DNA from: Pseudomonas silvicola
GTDB taxonomy: Bacteria > Pseudomonadota > Gammaproteobacteria > Pseudomonadales > Pseudomonadaceae
NCBI RefSeq assembly: GCF_026651855.1
Contig: NZ_CP093280.1
Location: 1,776,001 to 1,840,000 of the forward strand
DNA length: 64,000 bases
Reading direction: 5' to 3'
Position numbers and translations under genes: made by a program. Each line of letters begins with the position of its first letter. Within the stretch, counting starts at the first letter, position 1. This document shows, piece after piece, positions 53,334 through 62,300 of this stretch. The notes under the pieces are model-generated. The model ran no database searches. It saw only the letters and a list, made by a program, of their open reading frames with translations, and had not been told where the DNA came from.

Positions 53334-54056
53334 TTATGCAGGCGTGACACCGGATAAGAGCCCCGTCCTGGTCGCATGTATCACGGCCTGGGTCTTGTTT
53401 TTCTGCCCGGTCTTGCGCACGGCGCTGGTGATATGGAAGTTTACCGTGCGCTCCGACAGGTTGAGGATCATCGCGGTTTCACCGGCGGTCTTGCCTTCGG
53501 CCAGCCAGTGCAGTATTTGCCGTTCACGCATCGACAGTTCCGGCGTGGACCTGCCCAACGCGTGAATGAAATGCTCCCCCTGGCGTTCATGCAGCAGGTT
53601 GCACAGCCACAGGCAGCAGCCGCCCTTGGCATAGAACTCGTCCTCGTTCACCGCCAGGGTTCTGCGGGTCAGGGACAGCATGCTCATGTGCCCCCGGGCA
53701 TCGTGCACCGCCAGGCTGATGCCGTGGCTGACGCCATGGGAGCAGGCATCCCGTTGCAGGGTGGGGGTGGTGGCGAACAGTTCATCGGTCCAGCGTATGG
53801 GCGTCACCGAGCGGCGGCAATGTGCCAGCACCGGATCGGTTTTCGCGTATTCCATGACGTTGTAGCGTTCCGTCCACTTGCGGGGCAGGTTGCCCATGCC
53901 AGCGAGCCTGGGGTTGGCAGGGCCATTCAGGGCAACACTGAACTGGAAGTAATCGAACCCGAGGTCACGGACCAGGGTGGCGGCGGAGCGCAGGGTTTCG
54001 TTTTCGTTGGTCAGCTGCAGTAGCTGACACATCTGTTTCTGTGGCCAATGGTTCAT
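53334..54056 (-). CDS. ppoR: LuxR-family solo regulator (PpoR-like)
   Basis: This quorum-sensing type regulator of about 240 residues has an N-terminal autoinducer-binding domain (about 15-160) with the usual contacts Trp61, Tyr65, Asp74, Pro75 and Trp89. A C-terminal LuxR helix-turn-helix (about 170-230; LSMRERQILHWLAEGKTAGE, ILNLSERTVNFHI) follows. No luxI-type gene occurs in the window, so it is a solo. I recall PpoR of P. putida next to rlmG and fpr, matching this context, but the identity is not checked by search. Confidence 0.82.
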   Translation of the reverse strand: MNHWPQKQMCQLLQLTNENETLRSAATLVRDLGFDYFQFSVALNGPANPRLAGMGNLPRKWTERYNVMEYAKTDPVLAHCRRSVTPIRWTDELFATTPTLQRDACSHGVSHGISLAVHDARGHMSMLSLTRRTLAVNEDEFYAKGGCCLWLCNLLHERQGEHFIHALGRSTPELSMRERQILHWLAEGKTAGETAMILNLSERTVNFHITSAVRKTGQKNKTQAVIHATRTGLLSGVTPA

Positions 54057-54257
54057 GGCATCGTCCAGGTACAATAACGGGATCCAATCTTGGCAATCTT
54101 CCTCAGTTTAGGGTCAATTCCCTGGTTGCCAAGTTTAATTGCGGCCATGTGCAGCATTGGTCAGGTGGCCCTGTACCGTATAAGCCATTACAAAGCGCCG
54201 GTGTTTATCCCGCGGTATTTGCGGGAAACTGGCACCCTTGTTTCCGTGGAGAGCACC

Positions 54258-55034
54258 ATGACTGCCAGTGCCGAGAACTTCACTCGCCAGACCTTGCTGC
54301 AGGTTCAGCCCTTGACGCCGAGCCTGTTCACCTTGCGTACCACCCGCGACCCGGGGTTCCGTTTTCGCGCGGGGCAGTTCGCCCGGCTGGGGGTGGCCAA
54401 GGCTGACGGTTCGGTGGTGTGGCGTGCCTACTCCATGGTGTCCTCGCCCCATGACGAGTTTCTCGAGTTCTTTTCCATCGTGGTGCCCGGTGGTGAATTC
54501 ACCAGTGAGCTGAGCCGCCTGCGCGAGGGCGACACGCTGCTGGTCGACCGCCAGGCATTTGGCTACCTGGTGCCCGACCGTTTCACTGACGGTCGCGACC
54601 TGTGGCTGCTGGCCACCGGCACGGGGGTAGCGCCTTTCCTGTCGATTCTGCAGGACTTCGAGGTGTGGGAGAAATTCGAACGCATCATTCTGGTGTACAG
54701 CGCCCGTGAAGGCCGCGAGCTGGCCTACCAGCCGCTGATCGCCGAACTCACTCAACGCGAATACCTGGCCGACCATGGGCACAAGTTCCAGTACATCCCC
54801 ACGGTGACCCGCGAGCAGTACCCGGGCGCCTTGAACGGCCGAATCACCACCCTGGTAGAGAATGGCGAACTGGAGCGCGTCGCCGGCTGCGCGCTGACCC
54901 CTGAACATTCACGGGTAATGATCTGCGGCAACCCGCAGATGATCGATGACACCCGCCACGTGCTCAAGGGCCGCGACATGCGCCTGGCCCTGACCCGCAA
55001 GCCGGGCCAGATCGCTGTGGAAAACTACTGGTGA
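54258..55034 (+). CDS. fpr: Ferredoxin/flavodoxin-NADP+ reductase
   Basis: This 258-residue flavoprotein moves electrons between NADPH and ferredoxin or flavodoxin. The FAD motif RAYSM, the NADP-binding GTGVAPFLS and the C-terminal MICGNPQMIDD are present; the terminal residues are VENYW. The ATG at 54258 follows GTGGAGAG. The longer frame to 54090 lacks conservation. It is divergent from the LuxR solo. Confidence 0.94.
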   Translation: MTASAENFTRQTLLQVQPLTPSLFTLRTTRDPGFRFRAGQFARLGVAKADGSVVWRAYSMVSSPHDEFLEFFSIVVPGGEFTSELSRLREGDTLLVDRQAFGYLVPDRFTDGRDLWLLATGTGVAPFLSILQDFEVWEKFERIILVYSAREGRELAYQPLIAELTQREYLADHGHKFQYIPTVTREQYPGALNGRITTLVENGELERVAGCALTPEHSRVMICGNPQMIDDTRHVLKGRDMRLALTRKPGQIAVENYW

Positions 55035-55044
55035 CCCAAGGAAT

Positions 55045-55132
55045 GTAGGACCGGGCGAAGCTCGGGAAGACAGCGCCGCCCCAACCACTGAAAATACGCG
55101 GCAGCCCGCTCCCGAGCTTCGCCCGGTCCCAC
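55045..55132. repeat. REP inverted doublet (REPIN-like)
   Basis: GTAGGACCGGGCGAAGCTCG plus GGAAG and the inverted CTCCCGAGCTTCGCCCGGTC plus CCAC flank about 39 bp. It lies between the convergent fpr and mscL genes. Confidence 0.8.
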
Positions 55133-55167
55133 CGGGGCCAGCGGTCAGGCGGTCATGCAGGAGGGCC

Positions 55168-55581
55168 TCAAGGCCGGGTGTTCTGCTCTTTCAGCAAGTC
55201 GCGAATTTCCCCCAGCAACAGCTCTTCCTTGGTGGGGCTAGGCGGCAGGGTAGGGGCCTTGGCCTCTTCACGCTTGAGGCGGTTGATGGCCTTCACGCCC
55301 ATGAAGATCGCGAACGCCACGATCAGGAAGTCGATCACCGTCTGGATGAACTTGCCGTACGCCAGCACCACCGCTGGCGTCGTGCCTTCTGCCGCTTTGA
55401 GCTGAATGGCCAGGTCACTGAAATCCACCCCGCCTATCAGCAGGCCCAGCGGAGGCATCACCACGTCGCCCACGAACGACGACACGATCTTGCCGAACGC
55501 TGCGCCGATGATGATACCCACGGCCATGTCGACCACGTTGCCTTTGACCGCGAAGGCCTTGAACTCGGCTAGTACGCCCAT
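55168..55581 (-). CDS. mscL: Large-conductance mechanosensitive channel
   Basis: This 137-residue channel opens under membrane tension to release osmolytes. The start [29 protein letters not shown] is the conserved TM1 gate region; TM2 is [11 protein letters not shown] and a charged C-terminal bundle follows ([26 protein letters not shown]...). Length is typical. Confidence 0.97.
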   Translation of the reverse strand: MGVLAEFKAFAVKGNVVDMAVGIIIGAAFGKIVSSFVGDVVMPPLGLLIGGVDFSDLAIQLKAAEGTTPAVVLAYGKFIQTVIDFLIVAFAIFMGVKAINRLKREEAKAPTLPPSPTKEELLLGEIRDLLKEQNTRP

Positions 55582-55747
55582 GTTTGATATCCCCTGTTAC
55601 AAATGATGGTGGCAGCCAGTGTAAGTTACCCAAGCGCGTCACGCTTGACACCTGGTAACAATGACAGGGGTTACGCCCGATAGTTTTACCGGATTTGCCT
55701 GGCGCCTGGGGTATGATAACTGTTTTTCCATACAGGGGTTTTCCACC

Positions 55748-57115
55748 ATGGCCAAGGCCAAGCGCTTGTACGGCTGCACCGAATGCGGCGCCACCTTCCC
55801 CAAATGGGCGGGCCAATGCGGCGAGTGCGGCGCCTGGAACACCCTGACCGAAACCATGATCGAAGCCGGCGCCGCGGCGCCCCCCAGCGGCCGCACCGGC
55901 TGGGCCGGCCAGCAGGCGCAGATCAAGACCCTGGCCGAGGTCAGCGTCGAGGAAATCCCGCGTTTCACCACCGCCTCGGCCGAGCTGGACCGGGTGCTGG
56001 GCGGCGGCCTGGTGGACGGCTCGGTGGTGCTCATCGGCGGCGACCCCGGCATCGGCAAATCCACCATTCTGCTGCAGACCCTGTGCAACATCGCCGCGCG
56101 CATGCCGGCGCTGTACGTTACCGGCGAGGAATCCCAACAGCAGGTGGCCATGCGTGCCCGCCGCCTGGGGTTGCCCCAGGACAAGCTGCGGGTGATGACC
56201 GAAACCTGCATCGAGACCATCATCGCCACCGCCCGGGTCGAACAGCCCAAGGTGATGGTCATCGACTCCATTCAGACCATCTTCACCGAGGCCCTGCAGT
56301 CGGCCCCCGGCGGCGTCTCCCAGGTGCGCGAGAGCGCGGCGCTGCTGGTGCGCTACGCCAAGCAGAGCGGCACGGCCATTTTCCTGGTGGGCCACGTGAC
56401 CAAGGAAGGCGCGCTGGCCGGCCCGCGGGTGCTTGAGCACATGGTCGACACCGTGCTGTATTTCGAAGGCGAGTCCGACGGCCGCCTGCGCCTTTTGCGC
56501 GCGGTGAAGAACCGTTTTGGCGCGGTGAACGAACTGGGCGTGTTCGGCATGACCGACAAGGGGCTGAAGGAAGTTTCCAACCCTTCGGCCATCTTCCTCA
56601 CCCGTGCCCAGGAAGAGGTACCGGGCAGCGTGGTCATGGCCACGTGGGAGGGCACCCGGCCGATGCTGGTGGAAGTGCAGGCCCTGGTGGACGACAGCCA
56701 CCTGGCCAACCCGCGCCGGGTAACCTTGGGCCTGGATCAGAACCGTCTGGCCATGTTGCTGGCGGTGCTGCACCGCCATGGCGGCATTCCCACCCACGAC
56801 CAGGACGTGTTCCTCAACGTGGTGGGCGGCGTGAAAGTACTGGAAACCGCGTCCGACCTGGCACTGCTGGCGGCCATCATGTCCAGCTTGCGCAACCGGC
56901 CGCTGCCTCATGATTTGCTGGTGTTCGGCGAGGTGGGCCTGTCCGGCGAGGTACGCCCGGTGCCCAGCGGCCAGGAACGCCTCAAGGAAGCCGCCAAGCA
57001 CGGCTTCAAGCGCGCCATCGTGCCCAAGGGCAACGCGCCAAAAGAGGCGCCAGCGGGGTTGCAGATCATCGCCGTGACCCGACTCGAACAGGCGCTGGAC
57101 GCGTTGTTCGAATAG
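55748..57115 (+). CDS. radA: DNA repair protein RadA
   Basis: This 455-residue ATPase acts in homologous recombination and branch migration. It has a C4 zinc finger (CTECG...CGECG, residues 10-27), Walker A GGDPGIGKST, the family KNRFG motif (VKNRFGAVNELG) and a C-terminal Lon-like domain (VFGEVGLSGEVRPV). The ATG at 55748 follows AGGGG and begins the zinc finger. It is divergent from mscL. Confidence 0.97.
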   Translation: MAKAKRLYGCTECGATFPKWAGQCGECGAWNTLTETMIEAGAAAPPSGRTGWAGQQAQIKTLAEVSVEEIPRFTTASAELDRVLGGGLVDGSVVLIGGDPGIGKSTILLQTLCNIAARMPALYVTGEESQQQVAMRARRLGLPQDKLRVMTETCIETIIATARVEQPKVMVIDSIQTIFTEALQSAPGGVSQVRESAALLVRYAKQSGTAIFLVGHVTKEGALAGPRVLEHMVDTVLYFEGESDGRLRLLRAVKNRFGAVNELGVFGMTDKGLKEVSNPSAIFLTRAQEEVPGSVVMATWEGTRPMLVEVQALVDDSHLANPRRVTLGLDQNRLAMLLAVLHRHGGIPTHDQDVFLNVVGGVKVLETASDLALLAAIMSSLRNRPLPHDLLVFGEVGLSGEVRPVPSGQERLKEAAKHGFKRAIVPKGNAPKEAPAGLQIIAVTRLEQALDALFE

Positions 57116-57194
57116 CCTGTCCCCAGCACCCGCAAAGCCTGATAACACGCGCTCGTGACATGGCCAGGTCCGCTACGAGGGCGCGCAAGCCGTT

Positions 57195-57273
57195 GTAGGA
57201 CCGGGCGCGAGCTCGGGAAGCAGGCGACGCCGTCGATCTGGCAGCCCCCTTCCCGAGCTTCGCCCGGTTCTAC
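57195..57273. repeat. REP inverted doublet (REPIN-like)
   Basis: GTAGGACCGGGCGCGAGCTC plus GGGAAG and inverted CTTCCCGAGCTTCGCCCGGT plus TCTAC flank about 28 bp. It lies after radA. Confidence 0.8.
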
Positions 57274-57409
57274 TGGGTTGCCATCGCCTTCTAGCAGCAA
57301 GCGTCTTCATGGGAGCTTGGGGAGCCCGCTTCGCTGCCGCTCCTGAAATGGATTCCAGGCCCTTTCATGGCTTGGCAAAAATGTAACGGAAACTACCGTT
57401 CGTCGGCTT

Positions 57410-57433
57410 CACCCCCTACACCTGTAGGGGGTG
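57410..57433. promoter_or_regulatory. Perfect 11-2-11 inverted repeat upstream of tpsB
   Basis: CACCCCCTACA, CC, TGTAGGGGGTG: a perfect dyad about 190 bp before the tpsB ATG. There is no T-run. It is a candidate operator for a dimeric regulator. Confidence 0.55.
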
Positions 57434-57622
57434 ATACCTCTGCTAGCAAAATTTGGATCCGCCAAGATAGCTACCTCTTGCCCGCATTTAGCCTGCATAT
57501 GCCTAACGTTGTCTGCAGCATTTCCGTTTGTAAAAGAATGTATCGTGAATTTGACGATCCGGGCGTGGCGCCCTAGTATCGCCGCTCTTTTGCACCCCCC
57601 CGACGTTTCAAGGATCGATTTG

Positions 57623-59344
57623 ATGTCTGCTTCCAGCCCTCGGATGACGGCCTGGCTGTTCCTGTCATTCAGCCTTTTCTGTGCGCCTTTGGTGGCCAAT
57701 GCGGCGCCTGCTCCCCTGCCAACCCAGGGTGACCAGGACCTCATCCGCGACCGCCAGAACCGCCTGCTCGAAGAGCAGCAGCGCCGCCTGGAAGACCTCA
57801 AGAACCTGCCCGGCAAGGTGGCCCCCGAGGCGGCCCCGACCAAGCCCGTCGATACCCGTTGCTTCACCATCCAGCACATCGAACTCAAGGGCGCCGACCA
57901 CCTTTCTGCCACCGAGCGTGAACGCCTTGTGGCGCCGTACCTGGGCCGCTGCCTGGGACTTGCGCAGCTCAACGAGGTGCTCAAGGCCGTGACCGACCAT
58001 TACCTTGACCGCGGTCTGGTCACCAGCCGCGCCTATCTGCCACCCCAGGACCTGGGCAGTGGCACCCTGCTTATCCAGGTGGTGGAAGGGCGTCTCGAAA
58101 GCCTGAAGGACGCGGACGGCAGTGGGCTGAGCGAACGCGAGCTGGCCATGACATTCCCCGGGCGCACGGGCGAGGTGTTGAACCTGCGCGAGGTCGAGCA
58201 ACTGGTGGACCAGCTCAACCGTCTGCCCTCCAACCAGGCGCGCATGGAGCTGCGCCCCGGCCAGGCCGTGGGCGGCAGCGACGTGCTGGTGACCAATACC
58301 CCGCAGAAGCCTTGGCGCGCGTCCTTGGGGCGCAGCAACGATGGCCAGCGCAGCACGGGCGAACAGCAGTGGAACACCGGCCTGGAATGGGACAGCCCCC
58401 TGGGCCTGGCCGATGAGCTGGTGCTGCGGGGCGGCCACGATGCGGTCAGCGACTCCAACCACAGCTCGCGTAACGGCCTGCTCAATTACAACCTGCCGTG
58501 GGGCTGGTGGAATTTCAATTACAGCTACAGCCAGAGCGGTTACCGCGCCCAGGCCACGCCGCAGGACGGCGGCGGTTCGTTCAGCCAGCGCGGTGACAGT
58601 GCCACCCATCAGGTGCGCGCCGAACGGGTGATCTACCGCGACGCCTTGAGCAAAACCTCGGTGAACGCCGGTTTCGCCCGCGTGGCCACCCACAACTACA
58701 ACGATGGCGTACGGTTGATCGGCGCCAGCAATACCCTCAGTGAATTCAGCTACGGCATCAACCACGGCCGGCGCATCGGCAACGCCTTCCTCAACCTGGA
58801 CCTGGGTACCCAGCGCGGCATCGGTGCCTTCGGCGCCCAAGGGGACCATGCCAGCGGTGCCACGGCCCGCTATCGCAAGTACACGGCCACCATGAGCTAC
58901 CTGCAGCCGTTCCAGTGGCTGGGTGAAAGCTTCACCTTCAGCAGCCTCGCCACCGGCCAGCGCACCCCCGACCAGCTTTACAGCTCCCAGCGCATCAGCC
59001 TGGGCGGCGAATCCTCGGTGCGCGGTTTCAAGGACCAGTACCTGACTGGCGACAACGGCGGCTACTGGCGTAACGAACTGCGCTGGAGCCGCCCGGTGGA
59101 CTGGGCCTGGTTGCGCCCGGCAGTCAGCGAATACGGCATGGCCGTGGCCTACGACCAAGGCGTCATCAGCCGCACCCATGGCGCCTACGACCAGCATGGG
59201 CGTGTGAGCAGCGATTCGCTGGAGCTGTTCGCCCGCGGCCGTTACCTGGGCGCCAGCGTCACGTTCGCCCACTCGCTGGAACGCCCGGACGCCATCGCCG
59301 ACCGCGAAGCGCCGATCTATTTCAGCCTGAACCTCTACCTCTAA
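57623..59344 (+). CDS. Two-partner secretion outer-membrane transporter (TpsB; ShlB/CdiB type)
   Basis: This 573-residue protein has a signal peptide (cleavage about 27), an N-terminal helix rich in Arg/Glu/Gln (about 37-64), a POTRA region (about 80-160, CFTIQHIELKG) and a C-terminal 16-strand-type barrel. SSVRGFKDQ, the conserved L6-loop motif, lies near residue 465; the last residue class is aromatic-leucine (NLYL). It would export the adjoining exoprotein across the outer membrane. I chose the ATG at 57623 for its signal peptide and AAGGATCG. It starts 25 bp before the exoprotein gene. Confidence 0.95.
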   Translation: MSASSPRMTAWLFLSFSLFCAPLVANAAPAPLPTQGDQDLIRDRQNRLLEEQQRRLEDLKNLPGKVAPEAAPTKPVDTRCFTIQHIELKGADHLSATERERLVAPYLGRCLGLAQLNEVLKAVTDHYLDRGLVTSRAYLPPQDLGSGTLLIQVVEGRLESLKDADGSGLSERELAMTFPGRTGEVLNLREVEQLVDQLNRLPSNQARMELRPGQAVGGSDVLVTNTPQKPWRASLGRSNDGQRSTGEQQWNTGLEWDSPLGLADELVLRGGHDAVSDSNHSSRNGLLNYNLPWGWWNFNYSYSQSGYRAQATPQDGGGSFSQRGDSATHQVRAERVIYRDALSKTSVNAGFARVATHNYNDGVRLIGASNTLSEFSYGINHGRRIGNAFLNLDLGTQRGIGAFGAQGDHASGATARYRKYTATMSYLQPFQWLGESFTFSSLATGQRTPDQLYSSQRISLGGESSVRGFKDQYLTGDNGGYWRNELRWSRPVDWAWLRPAVSEYGMAVAYDQGVISRTHGAYDQHGRVSSDSLELFARGRYLGASVTFAHSLERPDAIADREAPIYFSLNLYL

Positions 59345-59368
59345 TTTCTGCTGCAACGAGTACCCGAC

Positions 59369-62300
59369 ATGGACGCCCGTCACCTTGCCTTCCTGGCCCG
59401 CCAGCCCTCGGCCGCCCTCGCACCCCGCGACCGCTTCTGGGGGATGCCCAAGCGCGCCCTGGCCTTCCTGCTGGCCAACGTCATGCTCTGGCAGCCCCTG
59501 TGGGCCCAGGCCGATGGCATCGTGGTAAGCGGCCAAGGCACCACGCTGGGTACGGCGGGCAACGGCGTGCCGGTGGTCAACATCGCGGCGCCCAACGCCG
59601 CCGGGTTGTCTCATAACCAGTTTCAGGACTACAACGTCGGCAGCCAGGGCGTCATTCTCAATAACGCCACCGGCCGTACCCAGGCCACTCAACTGGGCGG
59701 CATCGTGCTGGGGAACGCCAACCTCAACGGCAAGGCCGCCACCACCATCCTCAACGAGGTCACCGGCAACAACCGCAGCCAGTTGAAGGGCTACACCGAG
59801 GTGGCGGGGCAGGCCGCACGGGTCATCGTCGCCAACCCCTATGGCATCACCTGCAACGGGTGCGGGTTCATCAACACGCCACGTGCGACCCTGACCACCG
59901 GCAAGCCCGTCCTCGACGGCAGCGGCCGGCTGGACCGCTTCCAGGTCGATGGCGGTGACATCGCCATCGAAGGCGCTGGCCTCGACGCCGCCAACATCGA
60001 CCAGTTTGAACTGATCACCCGCACGGCACAGATCAACGCTCGCCTGTACGCCAAGAACCTCACGGTGGTGGCCGGCCGCAACGACGTCAATGCCGACACC
60101 CTGCAGGCCACGGCCCGTGCCGACGATGGCTCGCAGAAGCCGGAACTGGCCATCGACAGCGCCGCCCTGGGCGGCATGTACGTAGGCGCGGTGAAATTGG
60201 TGGGTACCGAAAAAGGCGTGGGCGTGCGCCTGGCCGGTGACCTGGCGGCCAGCGCCGGCGACGTGCAGATCGACGCCAACGGCAAACTGACCATGGCCAA
60301 CGTCAGCGCCAACGGTGCCGTGGTAGCCAAGGCCTCGGGCATCGACGCCCAGGGCGCGGTCTACGCCGGTACCCGCGCCGAATTGCGCAGCAGCGCTGAC
60401 CTCACCAACGAGCACAGCATCAGCGCCCGCGACAGCGTCACCCTCAGCGCCGACGGCAAGCTGAGCAACAGCGGCGTGATCGAAGCCGGCGTCAACGCCG
60501 ACAACAGCCGCAACGCCCAGGGCGACGTGACCCTGCAAGCCGCCGACATCAGCAACAGCGCCAGCGTGATCGCCAGCCGCACCCTGGCCGCCACCGGTAC
60601 CCACACCCTGCGCAACGACAACGGCGTGGTCCAGGGCCACGACGTCACCCTGACCACTGCCCAGCTCACCAACAACGGCAGCGGTGCGCGGCTGCGCGGG
60701 GAAAACAGCCTCAACCTCAACACCCCGGCCATTGCCAACCTGGGCGGCCTGATTCGCTTTGGGGGCGGCCAGAATGTCGACCTCAACCTGGCGAGCCTGG
60801 ACAACCGCGCCGGGCGCCTGGAACTGGTGGGTGGCCAGTTCAAGGTAGTAGCCGCCAACTTCGACAACCGCGATGGTAGCCTGCTGGCCGACACCCTCGA
60901 CCTGGACACCCCCCAGCTGGATAACCGCCGTGGCGTCCTGATTGCCAGCGTCGGCAGCGCCAGCGTCAAGGTCACCACCCTGCTGGACAACCGCCAAGGC
61001 ACCCTACAGGCCGCGACTCGCCTGGACGTCAGCGGTGGCGAACAGCGCAACAGCGCCGGCAAGCTGCTGGGGGACGTCATCAGCGTCACCGCCGACAGCT
61101 TCGACAACAGCGCTGGCGGCCTGATCAGCGCCGGGCAGGGCGACCTGGCCCTGGCCCTGACCGGCGACTTCAACAACCAGAACGGCAGTGCCCAGGCCCA
61201 ACAGGCCCTGAGCATCAAAGCCGGGGCCGTGGATAACCGCACCGGTACCCTGAGTGCAGACAGCGTCAATGTCACCGCCGACAGCCTTGACAACAGCGCC
61301 GATGGCCTGGTGAGCGCGAGCCAGGGCGCCATCGACCTGAACCTGGCCAGGCAATTCAACAACCAGGCCGGCCGCGCCTTGGCCAAGACCCTGTTCAGCC
61401 TGCAAGCCAGCGACCTCGACAACCGCGGCGGCAAGCTGCAAGGCCAGGCGCTGGTGTTCCGCACGCCTGCCGCCACCGTCGACAACCGTGGCGGCAGCCT
61501 GCTGTTCGATACCCTGAATATCGCTGCCGGCAAGCTCGACAACCGTGACGCCGGCCTCATTGCCACGGGCATTGGCGGCGCCACCCTGACGCTGACCGGC
61601 CTCGACAACAGCGGTGGTCGTATCCAGGGCGATGGCAGCTTGCTGATCAGCGCCGCCACGCTCGACAACCACGCTGGCGCCATCAGTGGCCAAGCCGTCA
61701 CGCTCACCACTGGTGCCCTGAACAACAGCGCCAAGGGCGCCATCCTCGGCAACGGCGGCACCGTACGCCTGACCATCAATGGCGTGCTGAACAATGCCAC
61801 CGGCACCATCGATGCCGCCAACCAACGCCTGTTGCTGACCAGCTTCACCCAGCTGGACAACCGCAACGGCAGCCTGGGCGGCAACCGCGTCGACATCAGC
61901 GGCACCCAACTGGACAACCGCGAGGGCGGGCAGATTCTGGCCGGCGTCGATGGGCTGCAGATTACCGCCGCTACCGTGCTCAACCAGCAAGGCCTGTTGT
62001 ACGCCAAGGGCGGCGCCGTGACCCTAGACCTGGCGGACGGCACCTTGCAGAACCAGGGCGGCAGCGTAGTGGCCGACAGCCTGGACGTGACCGCTGGCCA
62101 CCTCGACAACAGCGCCGACGACAGCCGCGCCGGCATGCTCTCCAGCATCGTGGGGGCGCTCAAGCTCAAGGTCGCGCAACTGACCAACCGCGCCGGCAAG
62201 CTGTTCGCCAAGGGCGACCTCAGCCTCGACGGCCAGCAGCTCACCAATGCCAGCGGCGGTGAAATCAGCGGCGCCAGCCTGGCCATCGACCTGGGCGGGC

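Larger units (their letters stand above)
57116..57622. promoter_or_regulatory. Control region of the two-partner secretion genes
   Basis: This 507-bp gap holds a REP doublet (57195-57273), a short repeat AACGG-AAACTA-CCGTT (57385-57400), a perfect 11-2-11 inverted repeat (57410-57433), and an AT-rich stretch to the tpsB start that probably contains the promoter. Confidence 0.6.

Noticed and set aside
57418-57427. ACCTGTAGG-like half of a lux box inside the 24-bp repeat
   Set aside because: The symmetry centre of the repeat does not fit a lux box and the other half is absent; link to the LuxR solo is not supported.
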